A DNA stretch of 64,000 nt from Diadema setosum (Eukaryota; Echinodermata; Echinoidea; Diadematoida; Diadematidae). The stretch lies in contig NC_092697.1 in the NCBI RefSeq assembly GCF_964275005.1, positions 13,623,327 through 13,687,326 of the forward strand, given 5' to 3'. Each line of letters opens with the position of its first letter. Position 1 is the stretch's first letter. The translations under genes and the position numbers were made by a program. A model generated the notes under the pieces. That model searched no databases and was not told where the DNA came from. It worked only from the letters and a program-made list of their open reading frames with translations. Positions 35,701-40,146 of the stretch are shown here, piece after piece.

Positions 35701-37661
35701 CTCCTCTTCCCCCTTCTCCTCCTGCTCTTGCTCCATCTAATTTTCTTTTCCCCTCCTAAGTCTAATCTCCTTTCTTGTGTAAAGATATATTTGTTGACTC
35801 TCTGTTCTTAATACACATAATATGGTGATTTTCAGCAGTCTTTCACTCTTTTTCCATATTTTCAATGATGTTTTTTGTACCCATCATTTCTTGCTGTGTA
35901 ATTTATGTCTTGGTGGTTCTTGTCTCATCATTATCATGTCCGATCGTCACAGCGTAAATCTTGAATATGAGATATGGCCTGTAAGTTCAAAACAATTGGA
36001 ATGTTGCAATGATAGCTTACTGGGGATGGGTAACATTCAATCAGTATAGTAATCATGACAATAGCACTCATATTACAACCTCGATATCAAAACTGCTCAG
36101 TCATTGGATGTTTTTGTGGTCTGTTTTTCCCAGAATGCTGCGGGCAAAGTGAGTCTGAAGGTATCCCGCCAGACCGGTGAGAAAGGTTCCCGCCTCAGCA
36201 TGAGCTCATTTGAGACGGTCGTCAGCGCCCAGCCCATCATGGCTGGACAATCTGAGCCGAGCACAGGTGAGGTCAATACCACACCATGTCATGTGATCAA
36301 TAGTATACTGGTACATGATCTAACCACACTTTGCCAATCAGTTACTCTGACATCATGTCTGTTTCTCCGCTAAGCCTGAACTTTGTTGAATGCAAGGCAT
36401 TTCAAAATAGATATTTTCTACTTGACCGAAGGGGCATGTGGACCAGGGCCCCATACTTTGAACAGGGAAGTGCCTATTCATTTTAGTTGTCCAACAGTGA
36501 TTTTTAGTCACCCCAGGCAAGAGGGCAAGTTGGTTTGTTCTTCCCTGGAATGTGTATGTGACATCCATGGTCTAATTCTCCCACTAGAGTTTGCATTTTG
36601 TGACATCCATTGCTTACTTTGCGAGGGGTCCGTTTCAGCCCGCCCAGCATATTACAATGTATATTTCATAGATGTTAAGAAATGAATATTCATGACTGTG
36701 TTTCCCATGATGCCTAGGCTCTGAGGGAGCGGCAGTGGATGCTAGAGCTGCCTTCATGCAGCAGGCAGAGTCATTTGGCTCCAGCACAGAGATGCCACCT
36801 GATGAAACACCGGGGTATGTCATTCACTCCCAAGATTATTAGATGGATAGATAGATATGTGGTAGATAGATAGATACAATGGAGATGTAGATAGGTAGGT
36901 AGGTAAATAGGTAGATAGATAGATAGTCAGGGTAAATAGACAGGATAGATCTAAAAGTTGCAAGTTTTCATTTTTGTCACATTTTTTTTTCATATAATTC
37001 ATTAGTATATGATAAGAGTAATATGTTTTTGCATGTCCTTCCCAGCAGATGAGTTCTGTTAGTGCTAACATGTTTGAGAAAAATGAAAATTAGTTAAATT
37101 TTGTGTACAAAACAAATTAAGAGCTGCCCAACGCCTAGCACACACAGTGTTTCCAATTAGTCTCACTCTCTAAAGTTTTTGAGTTCTAAAATTTTTGTGT
37201 GTCTGATTTTTCTCCCCAAATTTCACTGATGAACTTCTCTGAATTTCCTGCTTTCATACAAAGCAACAAAATATCAGGATGGACTTTCCCTTTAAGCAAT
37301 ATAGAAGTATGTTGGCTGATATATTTTGCATTGTCTTGGAATATCTTTTCGTGAGCATATCATTTACTTAAGATTCTTTGCTATCGTCTGCAGCGAGTCG
37401 GTGAAGACCGTTGTTCTGGAGCGAGGTCCAGACGGTCTCGGCTTCAGCATCGTGGGAGGCTTCGGCAGTCCCCACGGCGACCTCCCGATCTACATCAAAA
37501 CCGTCTTCAACCGGGGCGCCGCCGCCGAGACAAAGCAGCTCAAGCGGGGCAACCAGATCCTGGCCGTCAACGACGAATCGCTCGAGGGCGCCACGCACCA
37601 GAAGGCCGTCAGCATCCTGAAGCAGGCCAGGGGACAGGTCACCCTCACCATCGTCTCCTAG
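505..37661 (+). CDS. MPDZ: Multi-PDZ scaffold gene, MPDZ/MUPP1 family (5' end outside window)
   Basis: Cytoplasmic scaffold. MUPP1-family proteins use tandem PDZ domains to bind C-terminal tails of tight-junction, polarity and receptor proteins at membranes. Twenty exons were placed: 505-633, 1326-1459, 2576-2685, 3269-3388, 22101-22193, 23415-23490, 23738-23822, 26297-26408, 26930-27079, 27631-27882, 28133-28421, 29459-29554, 30964-31068, 32838-33016, 33546-33629, 34562-34785, 35431-35575, 36134-36266, 36718-36814, 37394-37661. All have AG/GT borders, and phases join without a break into 959 residues plus stop. GLGF loops in order: SLGISIVGG (PDZ7), GLGLSLAGN (PDZ8), GLGFAIYEN (PDZ9), RLGISIVGG (PDZ10), SLGLSIAGK (PDZ11), GLGFSIVGG (PDZ13). 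A PDZ9 equivalent and a PDZ13-type last domain favour MPDZ over its paralogue PATJ. PDZ1-6 must lie upstream of the window; PDZ12 is not found. Numbering follows human MUPP1 and is from memory. Confidence 0.93.
634..1325 (+). other. Intron with CTAT microsatellite
   Basis: Intron between linker exons. Positions about 776-840 are a pyrimidine-rich imperfect (CTAT/CTGT) microsatellite. Nothing else recognised. Confidence 0.6.
1326..1459 (+). CDS. MPDZ: MPDZ exon: start of PDZ7
   Basis: Acceptor GATGCAG, donor GTACAG at 1460. Encodes a Ser/Pro linker, then [12 protein letters not shown] and the carboxylate-binding loop SLGISIVG. The [14 protein letters not shown] arrangement matches the beginning of MUPP1 PDZ7, where vertebrates have a WGPPR-type lead-in. 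Ends one base into a Gly codon (phase 1), completed by the next exon. Confidence 0.92.
1460..2575 (+). other. Intron containing a TTAA MITE
   Basis: Intron inside the PDZ7 coding region. About half of it is the inverted-repeat element at 1777-2342; the rest shows nothing recognisable. Confidence 0.7.
1777..2342. mobile_element. TTAA-flanked MITE (piggyBac-like), 566 bp
   Basis: TTAA at both ends. Terminal inverted repeats begin AGGACAAGTTCACCTTCA on the left and are mirrored by TGAAGGTGAACTTGTCCT on the right; similarity continues inward for more than 100 bp. No coding capacity. TTAA duplication with such termini is typical of piggyBac-type non-autonomous elements. The ORF-like stretch inside (1884-2069, minus) is a by-product. 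Confidence 0.85.
2576..2685 (+). CDS. MPDZ: MPDZ exon: middle of PDZ7
   Basis: Acceptor TTACAG, donor GTGAGG. Encodes [24 protein letters not shown] and LKTGDRILE. The [14 protein letters not shown] core is nearly identical to vertebrate MUPP1 PDZ7, the strongest orthology signal in the window. Ends in phase 0. Confidence 0.97.
2686..3268 (+). other. Short intron with C-run
   Basis: Intron with an uninterrupted C-run at about 2791-2803. No mobile element recognised. ORF-like stretches crossing 3014-3301 are by-products. Confidence 0.6.
3269..3388 (+). CDS. MPDZ: MPDZ exon: end of PDZ7
   Basis: Acceptor TTCCAG, donor GTAAGT. Forty codons in phase 0: [20 protein letters not shown] is the alpha-B helix region, with His at the alpha-B1 position expected of class I PDZ domains. 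RFQIQSL is the last strand, then a short linker TLGSPAAI. Matches the NP..F.VQS end of MUPP1 PDZ7. Confidence 0.96.
3389..5151 (+). other. Start of the 18.7-kb intron
   Basis: No exon, element or RNA gene recognised. 3776-4048 is open for 90 codons on the + strand but has no splice context that fits the gene and no recognisable domain. Confidence 0.5.
5152..5940. mobile_element. TTAA-flanked inverted-repeat element with GC-rich ends, 789 bp
   Basis: Left end TTAACCCTAAAAGGGCCGGG, right end CCCGGCCCCTTTAGGGTTAA, both including the TTAA duplication. Sub-terminal inverted motifs GGCAGAATCCGCGCC and GGCGGAATCCGCC. An uninterrupted C-run of more than 30 bases lies at about 5863-5898. The middle is AT-rich and non-coding. 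Consistent with a piggyBac-type non-autonomous element; the poly-C looks like later expansion of a terminal C-run. Confidence 0.82.
5863..5898. repeat. Poly(C) tract, longest in window
   Basis: About 36 consecutive C residues inside the right terminal part of the TTAA element. Its length is likely variable and hard to sequence accurately. Confidence 0.85.
6384..9198. mobile_element. TA-flanked pogo/Tc1-like non-autonomous element, 2.8 kb
   Basis: Left end TA|CAGTCAAACTCGGATACC, right end GGTATCCGAGTTTGACTG|TA: near-perfect terminal inverted repeats within a TA duplication. Sub-terminal GA/CG-rich repeats (TACCTCGA, CGTACCTCGAAATTCG) recur on both sides. These features fit the pogo/Tigger branch of Tc1/mariner. 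No transposase frame is visible; the centre is filled by a minisatellite. An end of a second family (AGGGCTCCGCACTA at 7135) suggests another element inserted inside. Confidence 0.8.
7465..8905. repeat. Minisatellite, about 20 copies of a ~71-bp unit
   Basis: Diverged tandem units recur at roughly 71-bp spacing. Each carries the landmarks CATCCGACATTTATTTTAGC, a middle CGGAGCCGAATGTTA, and TTCATTTCCGAACG followed by AAAAGCAAA. About 20 units are countable; a few are short or carry small insertions. Neighbouring units alternate between two sub-types over part of the array (see findings). It has no coding potential. Confidence 0.85.
9201..12769 (+). other. Intron stretch, little recognised
   Basis: AT-rich intron DNA. 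At 9715-9770 there is a TTTCCCGTATATTTCGCAAG segment resembling the end of a short inverted-repeat element, with no clear partner. Open stretches at 9383, 10165, 10629, 11179 and 11886 have no domain or exon context. Confidence 0.5.
12770..12984. repeat. Inverted-repeat element with telomere-like core
   Basis: Ends AGGGCATTTACCCC and GGGTAATTGCCCT form an imperfect inverted repeat. Between them, 12810-12910 is a degenerate array of 6-mers like CCTAAC, CCTAAT and CCCCAA, related to the CCCTAA telomere unit. A run of about 18 G follows at 12941-12958. Translation gives Pro-Asn dipeptides, a by-product. Probably a short repeat family rather than a true internal telomere. Confidence 0.65.
12985..15910 (+). 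other. Intron stretch with one GC-richer block
   Basis: Mostly featureless AT-rich DNA. An exception at 14470-14590 is richer in CG dinucleotides, has TATAAA at 14479 and a consensus donor GTAAGT at 14581 (see findings). Confidence 0.5.
15911..16184. mobile_element. hAT-type MITE with exact 8-bp target duplication, 274 bp
   Basis: Termini CAGTGCCGTATATAAAGAGA and TCTCTTTATATACGACACTG are inverted repeats. The flanks are identical 8-mers ATTTAGAC (15903-15910 and 16185-16192). An inner inverted pair GGCGCCATGTCGTTAC / GTAACGACATGGCGTC makes most of the element palindromic. An 8-bp duplication with CAGTG ends is the hAT signature. No transposase. Confidence 0.9.
16751..16983. mobile_element. 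Short TIR element, GGGCTC family
   Basis: Left GGGCTCAATATTA and right TAGTGTCGAGCC form a diverged ~12-bp inverted repeat around 233 bp with internal GGCCCAGTGGCCC. The same left end (GGGCTCCGCACTA) appears at 7136. Superfamily not determined. Confidence 0.5.
16984..17803 (+). other. Intron stretch, nothing recognised
   Basis: AT-rich intron DNA without exon, RNA gene or repeat structure that could be identified. Confidence 0.5.
17804..18528. mobile_element. TTAA MITE, family B, split by a second MITE
   Basis: Left end AAAAGGGATGGTATAGTTTT followed by GGTTGA; right end CAACCAAAATTCAGCC then ATTCCTTTAA. The middle carries AATGGCTGAGATATC and its inverse. Another copy of the family lies at 45299-45692. 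The left TTAA has decayed, so this copy is older than its passenger at 18105-18484. Confidence 0.75.
18105..18484. mobile_element. TTAA MITE, family A, nested in family B
   Basis: TTAA at both ends; termini AGGGTGTGTACAGTTCTGG and CCAGTACTGTACAGTCCCT. It interrupts the older element near its right end. It is very similar along its whole length to the copy at 21347-21737, apart from small indels. Confidence 0.88.
18658..18860. repeat. Dispersed repeat fragment, AACCTCCGCCAAGGAGG type
   Basis: Starts AACCTCCGCCAAGGAGGTTA (a short hairpin), then a TTTGTTTGTCTGTTTGCAAA segment and GATGAAACTTACAGG. This matches from memory a repeat type scattered through many marine invertebrate genomes. The right edge is uncertain. 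The open frame at 18747-18995 is a by-product. Confidence 0.5.
18905..19465 (+). mobile_element. tRNA-like SINE, interrupted at 19035-19355
   Basis: A pol III B-box-like GGTTCAAGTCC is at 18974-18984. Downstream lie a CACTGGACAAGGCAC body segment, then (after the insertion) TATCCTCATTGC and a tail ending in AAATAAATTAATT plus a T-run. This layout is that of a tRNA-derived SINE. The A box is only weakly visible. Edges are approximate. Confidence 0.6.
19035..19355. mobile_element. Inverted-repeat MITE inserted into the SINE
   Basis: Flanked by identical TATCCTC (19028-19034 and 19356-19362). Ends carry AGACCGACACCCATGAGTCA and its inverse GACTCGTGGGTGTCGGTCT. The interior repeats CGTGGGCTGTATGACT and CATGAGTTCGACATT several times. 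The direct repeat marks the insertion point. Confidence 0.72.
19466..20730 (+). other. Intron stretch, nothing recognised
   Basis: AT-rich. 19761-20120 is open for 119 codons on the + strand but has no domain, no fitting splice borders and no similarity recognised. Confidence 0.5.
20731..21184. mobile_element. TA-flanked MITE (Tc1/mariner-like) with poly-G in its right end
   Basis: Left TA|CAGTATGTCCCAAAAAAAT; right end TTTTTTTTCG, a run of about 18 G, then GGACATACGG|TA. The right end mirrors the left except for the G-run. An internal inverted pair AAAACCCCATTCAATTTG / CAAATCGAATGGGGTTTT adds a hairpin. Non-coding. Confidence 0.7.
21347..21737. mobile_element. TTAA MITE, family A, second copy
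   Basis: TTAA ends with AGGGTGTGTACAGTTCTGG and CAGTACTGTACAGTCCC termini. Shares the internal GAGATATCCAAAAACAAGG and its partial inverse with the copy at 18105. It lies about 360 bp upstream of the exon at 22101. Confidence 0.88.
22101..22193 (+). CDS. MPDZ: MPDZ exon: acidic linker before PDZ8
   Basis: Acceptor TTCTAG (or TTGCAG six bases later, also in frame), donor GTAAGT. Thirty-one codons, phase 0-0: [17 protein letters not shown] then [10 protein letters not shown]. Acidic and flexible, in the place of the PDZ7-PDZ8 linker. The length is a multiple of three, so it could be skipped without breaking the frame. Supported by splice sites and frame, not by similarity. Confidence 0.72.
22194..23414 (+). 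other. Intron with a TTAA-type MITE
   Basis: Holds the element at 22490-22926; the remainder is featureless. Confidence 0.6.
22490..22926. mobile_element. TTAA-type MITE, family C, 437 bp
   Basis: Left TTAAAGGTATTAGCCCACAT and right ATGTGAGCTAGTACCTTTAG are inverted repeats extending through TTTGTAAAC / GTTTGCAAA. The right target site is TTAG, not TTAA. The centre (22625-22720) is unusually rich in CG and alternating purine-pyrimidine (GCGTATAACGCTCGC). Confidence 0.72.
23415..23490 (+). CDS. MPDZ: MPDZ exon: linker ending DEFGYTW
   Basis: Acceptor AACAG, donor GTGAGT. Encodes [16 protein letters not shown] and SEDEFGYTW. The DEFGY.WK motif before PDZ8 is shared with vertebrate MUPP1, so this assigns the linker confidently. 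Ends in phase 1. Confidence 0.93.
23738..23822 (+). CDS. MPDZ: MPDZ exon: start of PDZ8
   Basis: Acceptor TCCACAG, donor GTAGGG. Encodes [20 protein letters not shown] and GDRGLGL. The ERY..L.GELH.IEL run and GLGLS loop match MUPP1 PDZ8. Ends two bases into a Ser codon. Confidence 0.95.
23860..23985. repeat. Degenerate pentanucleotide repeat (GACTC/TTGAC)
   Basis: Imperfect tandem 5-mers such as GACTCGACTGGACTCGACTA and TTGACTTAATTTGATCTGAC. Similar degenerate 5-mers resume at 24825-24950 beyond the GC-rich element, suggesting one older array split by the insertion. Confidence 0.6.
24059..24659. mobile_element. GC-rich inverted-repeat element, copy 1, ~600 bp
   Basis: Ends GACCCCGTTTACAGTGCGAG and CCGCACTGTAAACAGGGTC. 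Both sides are packed with GGCCGCGGCCGAGCC units and repeated GTGTAAACG. The central 24330-24540 part is ordinary AT-rich sequence with no visible transposase. A near-identical copy lies at 59906-60495. No clear target duplication. Open frames across it (24030, 24067, 24363) are by-products. Confidence 0.75.
25089..26237. repeat. Dispersed GCCTCCGCC repeat with AGGTCA half-sites, ~1.15 kb
   Basis: Left end is a hairpin, ATGCCTCCG then CGGAGGCAT, followed by (GTCC)n. The right end has GGCGGAGGCATA then TCGCCATAGCGACATTTCTA. Inside, ~250-bp paragraphs repeat the theme CCATATCT, ACTTGG, GGTCAAAGGTCAAAGGTCA. From memory this family is common in marine deuterostomes and other invertebrates. A T-run of about 25 lies at 25710-25734. 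Confidence 0.7.
26297..26408 (+). CDS. MPDZ: MPDZ exon: middle of PDZ8
   Basis: Acceptor TTGCAG, donor GTATGG. Encodes [28 protein letters not shown] and IGDELLE. SLAGNKD and the [10 protein letters not shown] run match MUPP1 PDZ8 almost exactly. Phase 2 in, phase 0 out. Confidence 0.97.
26409..26929 (+). other. Intron with GAT microsatellite
   Basis: A (GAT)n microsatellite of about 20 units lies at 26717-26775; otherwise nothing recognised. Confidence 0.7.
26930..27079 (+). CDS. MPDZ: MPDZ exon: end of PDZ8
   Basis: Acceptor TTACAG, donor GTATGT. Fifty codons in phase 0: [38 protein letters not shown] and linker PPVIYPNQ. The GRSHQNAS..I helix with His at alpha-B1 and IRNK.A..QMAV tail match MUPP1 PDZ8. 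Confidence 0.97.
27080..27630 (+). other. Intron with a palindromic MITE
   Basis: C-rich run at 27096-27113, then the inverted-repeat element at 27176-27492, leaving about 140 bp before the next exon. Confidence 0.7.
27176..27492. mobile_element. Palindromic MITE, 317 bp, TAT direct repeats
   Basis: Ends GGCCCGAATTCACGAAGGTG and CACCTTCGTGAATTCGGGCC are exact inverses. The inverted repeats continue through GGTTTAAACC / CCATGG steps. Flanked by TAT (27173-27175, 27493-27495). The centre repeats ATTTCGT / ACGAAAT steps that are themselves inverted. A 3-bp duplication and GGCCC ends hint at the PIF/Harbinger superfamily; this is tentative. Confidence 0.82.
27631..27882 (+). CDS. MPDZ: MPDZ exon: linker and first half of PDZ9
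   Basis: Acceptor TATCCCAG, donor GTGAGA. Eighty-four codons in phase 0: an acidic/Pro linker ([19 protein letters not shown], then [17 protein letters not shown]), then [20 protein letters not shown] and [18 protein letters not shown]. The NVQ..L.K...GLG.AI lead matches MUPP1 PDZ9, a domain missing from PATJ. Confidence 0.95.
28133..28421 (+). CDS. MPDZ: MPDZ exon: second half of PDZ9 plus Ser/Thr linker
   Basis: Acceptor TTACCAG. Encodes [18 protein letters not shown], the [11 protein letters not shown] helix, GTVSLTISS, then a Ser/Pro/Thr linker to THAGIG. The donor is GTGAGT at 28422 in phase 1. An inner GTAGGG at 28319 would leave phase 0 and break the frame with the following phase-1 exons, so the distal donor was chosen. 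Ser-Lys replaces His near alpha-B1, so PDZ9 is unlikely to be a canonical class I domain. Confidence 0.92.
28422..29458 (+). other. Intron
   Basis: C-run at 28448-28459; a possible half of an inverted-repeat element at 28710-28865 (TACTGTAAAACCAGAATTG lead). Imperfect duplication of CTCATCCATGAATACCCTGG at 29326-29383. No exon recognised. Confidence 0.5.
29459..29554 (+). CDS. MPDZ: MPDZ linker exon 'FFPALD' (first of a look-alike pair)
   Basis: Acceptor GCCAAAG before 29459, donor GTAAGT at 29555; phase 1 in and out, 96 bp. Encodes [19 protein letters not shown] then [13 protein letters not shown] second acceptor TTCCCAG before 29471 is also in frame. The start FFPALD closely resembles FFPSLD of the exon at 30964, and both have identical phases. 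It lies in the PDZ9-PDZ10 linker, where both inclusion and skipping keep the frame. Confidence 0.72.
29555..30963 (+). other. Intron between the look-alike linker exons
   Basis: AT-rich, about 1.4 kb; no element recognised. TTTGTCACTCTTTTTGATTA is imperfectly duplicated near 29880-29945. Confidence 0.5.
30964..31068 (+). CDS. MPDZ: MPDZ linker exon 'FFPSLD' (second of the pair)
   Basis: Acceptor GGTGGCAG after a pyrimidine tract, donor GTAAGT; phase 1 in and out, 105 bp. Encodes [18 protein letters not shown], a Ser-rich stretch, and SLDIEPGD. Acidic and Ser-rich, likely disordered. Shares its first six-residue pattern and phases with the exon at 29459, but the rest differs. Confidence 0.75.
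31069..32837 (+). other. Intron with a large inverted-repeat element near the donor
   Basis: Begins with only 28 bp before the element at 31097-31750. The rest (31751-32837) is AT-rich without recognised features; the open stretch at 32234-32602 has no domain. Confidence 0.6.
31097..31750. mobile_element. Inverted-repeat MITE, ~650 bp, near a splice donor
   Basis: Ends GGAATTCCAGACCAGTTA and TAACTGGTCTGGAATTTCC are inverse. Internal inverse pairs include TTATGAAATTGTGAAGTTTTG against CAAAACTTCATAATTTCATC (quoted in part) and GATTTGAGAA/TTCTC motifs. (AAT)n at 31149-31170. No clear target duplication. Non-coding. Confidence 0.72.
32838..33016 (+). CDS. MPDZ: MPDZ exon: linker and start of PDZ10
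   Basis: Acceptor CCTACAG, donor GTAAAC. Completes a Ser codon, then [36 protein letters not shown] and [14 protein letters not shown]. The TCP-V-G...T-I lead is characteristic of MUPP1/PATJ PDZ10-type domains. The usual Gly of GLG is Arg (SARLGIS). Confidence 0.95.
33017..33545 (+). other. Intron with poly-C in the 3' splice region
   Basis: About 16 consecutive C at 33508-33523 lie inside the pyrimidine tract 22 bp before the acceptor at 33545. Nothing else recognised. Confidence 0.7.
33546..33629 (+). CDS. MPDZ: MPDZ exon: middle of PDZ10
   Basis: Acceptor CCCTCCAG, donor GTTTGT (less usual at +3). Twenty-eight codons in phase 0: [20 protein letters not shown] and QPGDQLLE. Matches the I.EV.EEGAA..DGRL..GDQ.LEV segment of PDZ10. 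Confidence 0.95.
33630..34561 (+). other. Intron with T-rich tract and a short TIR element
   Basis: T-rich simple sequence at 33660-33770 and a probable 184-bp MITE at 34322-34505 that ends 56 bp before the next exon. The open stretches at 33785 and 33976 are not supported as exons. Confidence 0.6.
34322..34505. mobile_element. Short pogo/mariner-like MITE, 184 bp
   Basis: Left CAGTGGACTCCCATTGTAAT and right TTATAACGTGAGTGAACTG|TA form a diverged inverted repeat. The right flank is TA; the left flank is altered. Internal CGTTATATTGAAATATCGGT is typical of this class of element. Confidence 0.55.
34562..34785 (+). CDS. MPDZ: MPDZ exon: end of PDZ10 and start of PDZ11
   Basis: Acceptor GACCAG, donor GTAAGT. 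Encodes [34 protein letters not shown], a Glu/Gly-rich linker, then [20 protein letters not shown] and GK. It ends PDZ10 and opens PDZ11 in one exon. The alpha-B1 His seen in vertebrate PDZ10 (ATHDEA) appears as Asn here (ATNEMA). Confidence 0.95.
34786..35430 (+). other. Intron, partly duplicated near the donor
   Basis: GTAAGTCAGCAATCCTGAAA (34786 on) is imperfectly repeated at about 34888 as GTAAGTCAGCCATCCTCATA, each followed by GTTGTAGAGTCTTA. This ~100-bp tandem duplication carries a second GTAAGT. GAT/CAT simple repeats at 34985-35075. Confidence 0.65.
35431..35575 (+). CDS. MPDZ: MPDZ exon: core of PDZ11
   Basis: Acceptor ATGCAG, donor GTCAGG. Encodes [37 protein letters not shown] and [11 protein letters not shown]. 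Matches the G.FISDIV.G..AD.DGRL..GDQIL.VNGED.RNA pattern of PDZ11; the helix carries Gln, not His, at alpha-B1. Confidence 0.96.
35576..36133 (+). other. Intron with 170-bp polypyrimidine block
   Basis: 35589-35760 is almost purely C/T (CTTCCTCTTTCTCGCATTC type). Nothing else recognised. Confidence 0.65.
36134..36266 (+). CDS. MPDZ: MPDZ exon: end of PDZ11 and Ser linker
   Basis: Acceptor TTCCCAG, donor [24 protein letters not shown] is the last strand of PDZ11, then [18 protein letters not shown] and GQSEPSTG. Ends in phase 1. Confidence 0.94.
36267..36717 (+). other. Intron
   Basis: No PDZ-coding sequence or repeat recognised. The 100-codon open stretch at 36383-36685 has no PDZ motif. 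Confidence 0.6.
36718..36814 (+). CDS. MPDZ: MPDZ exon: linker before the last PDZ
   Basis: Acceptor TGCCTAG, donor GTATGT. Encodes [19 protein letters not shown] then [12 protein letters not shown]; phase 1 in, 2 out. Short Ala/Ser/Glu linker with no similarity recognised. It is supported by exact phase fit between its neighbours. In vertebrates this position leads into PDZ12. Confidence 0.85.
36815..37393 (+). other. Intron with GATA microsatellite
   Basis: Imperfect (GATA/GGTA)n at 36840-36930. No PDZ12-like sequence was found here. Confidence 0.7.
37394..37661 (+). CDS. MPDZ: MPDZ last coding exon: PDZ13 and stop
   Basis: Acceptor GTCTGCAG; TAG stop at 37659-37661. Encodes [55 protein letters not shown] and QVTLTIVS-stop. 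[29 protein letters not shown] is diagnostic of MUPP1 PDZ13, which also ends at the last strand with [15 protein letters not shown] looks more like the AAQTQKL stretch of vertebrate PDZ12. Codon use is distinctly GC-rich compared with flanks. Confidence 0.98.
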
Positions 37662-40095
37662 GTAACGGGAGAACACATCCTCCGTCAAAGCAACTCAGTT
37701 TTCACCCAATATGCCTACTCTCTTTTTTTACCCCCAATTTTAGACAATTTTATACGTATCCATATCATGTGATCTCACCGATGGTACGTAATACTCAAAG
37801 ACAATGTGAACAGACGCAGGACAAATTTCATATTCCTTTGATGGTTATAGGTGTATTTATTGATCAAATATTGATGTGATTTTAAAGGTGCATCGTAATC
37901 CAGTGAAACTTTTTTATCTTACAACATTACAGATGTTGCATTTTGGGGAGAAAGGTGACATAATTTATTTGTCTAAACAGTACTTGCAGAAATGCCATAT
38001 AGAAAAGGAAAAGCAACATTGCCATTTTTTTTTTTTTTTTTGGGGGGGGCTCTATTTCTTCTGGCTGTTTTATCGCATTGTGCATTGGCCCTAGGGTGTA
38101 ATGCTTGGCGTGATGAGAGACATATTTTGTTATGGGAAAGGTAATGCTTCATTGTCTTGTGCTCCCCCCTCCTCCAAGAAAAAACAAACAAAACAACAAC
38201 AACAAACCATAAATAATGATAACAATCATTGTAATGGTGATGACAATATCAATGATAATCTATGGTGATGATAATAATGATGATAAAAATAATTACAATT
38301 ATGATAATGATAATCCTAATGACAGTGAAAAAAACAAACAAAAAACAAACAAAATCAAGTGTGTTGTTCCTCCGCTCATATTGTTCAAGTCTTAAATTTA
38401 TAAGTTTGAATACACCAACATTTACTTCATGATGAAGATCTGTTTGTACGTAACTAATGTTTGGACTTCCATTGCAATCAATGTGCCTCAAATTCCAGTC
38501 CATGGCATTTTATCAGATTCTGTGTAGTTCTATTCCTCAAAGTGTTAATTGTGTGCTGCATTTTGTTTGTTTTTATATATATTCCAGTCTGTGTTTTCTT
38601 TTCCACGTAATGAGTGGCATTCCTGCAGATGGCATTAAATTTGTAATAGAGTATACCCTGTGTTTTCCCCCATAAAGTGTATCTTAATTGTATACCTGTA
38701 ATGATGTGTACATAATGGTGGGGTGATTTGCTTTTGACTGCTTTTATATCTTGCTTTTCTTCCCCCCCCCCCCAAGCTACCTGATTTGATAGTATATGTG
38801 TGTATTTTAACTGTTTCAGTACTTTATCACCATTCCAGTTTTTTAATCTAAGTATATCATCTGTGGTGCATGCCTCTCTATATCATTGTTCTCTGCACAC
38901 TCTCCCTGTACCTAACACTATGACTTATGTTTATTGCATGCTAATAATCGAGCTTCTCTGTGGGTGGTGTTAGACCTATTTTTTATCATTTTAGCACAAC
39001 AGTTAAGAGCATCTGCCTTTATTTTTTTATTTTCTGCCATATGACTTATTACATATCGTGAAGTGAAAGTAAAACATCATGTGTTTTCTGTGATGGGCTT
39101 ATAGTAAAACACATGATAGTGATTAAACTTTGTGAAGTTAGAGTCCTGTTTGTGTTGCACCCATTTTAAGTGCAACAGGTTGCTTGTCACCAAATCAAAT
39201 ATGGCACATTCCTTCCCATCATGAAAAGAAATATCTTCACAGAAGAGCAAGAATGAACAAGGAAATATGAGGCAGTGTATTGAGAACCCTGTGTGAAAAC
39301 AAGATCAAATAGAACTGCTTTCGATTTAAGATTTCTGTTCCACTAAATGCTCTGTACTAGTCTCAGTTAAGTTTTAATGGGTCAATTTAATATAACTGGC
39401 ATATAAAATTTCTCGCCCCATTTGTGTAGCACTGCAGAGTGTGTAGGTCTTTGCTCTGTCTTGAAAAGCTTCTTTCAGAATTCTCAGATTTTGATGCACA
39501 CACACACACACAATCCATCATGACTGTAGCACCTCAACTGTCAGATCATTATGAATTTACTCTCTGTACAGTGACTATACACATATATGGGTACGCTGAT
39601 CTGTACGTCAACATTCTCTATTCACTACAATTGATCAGAAGTAGTCAATTTGTCTCTTTATATGCTATTGATTATTTCTGACATTTTTCAGTCACTCATT
39701 AGGATGAGTAACTTTTCTGAAGAGGGATTTTATTTTCTTAGCCCATGAGATCAAGTTAACTCTTATGTCTGCTCATGTGTAAGTGTGCAGAATGTCCTTT
39801 AAATTCTCTCAGCTAATCCCACTGTTTCCAGAACTTGCCTTGCTCTCTTGTTAAATATCATGCTGTTACCATCTCCTATGTTGAGTTGTGGTTGCAAGTA
39901 ATTCATATGTTTGCAATATTTTAGGCTACTTACATTTACTAGTACTTTACACAATCATAATGTATCTTTAAAATATCTACGGCGTGAAATACATTGTACA
40001 TGTTACAGTACTTAATATCTCATTGGAAATAGTCTGCAAAATGTCAAAGATGGTAACCTTTCTCACTCAAACAGTTGGTTTGGAACCAGAAGGGC

Positions 40096-40099
<4 letters not shown>

Positions 40100-40142
<43 letters not shown>
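40100..40142. repeat. Poly(A) tract, ~43 bp
   Basis: Uninterrupted A-run inside the presumed 3'UTR. It could be a microsatellite or an internal priming site in cDNA work. Confidence 0.85.

Positions 40143-40146
<4 letters not shown>

Noticed and set aside
505-37661. Assignment to PATJ instead of MPDZ
   Set aside because: A PDZ9-type domain is present and the last domain is PDZ13-like with a VS-stop end; human PATJ lacks both.
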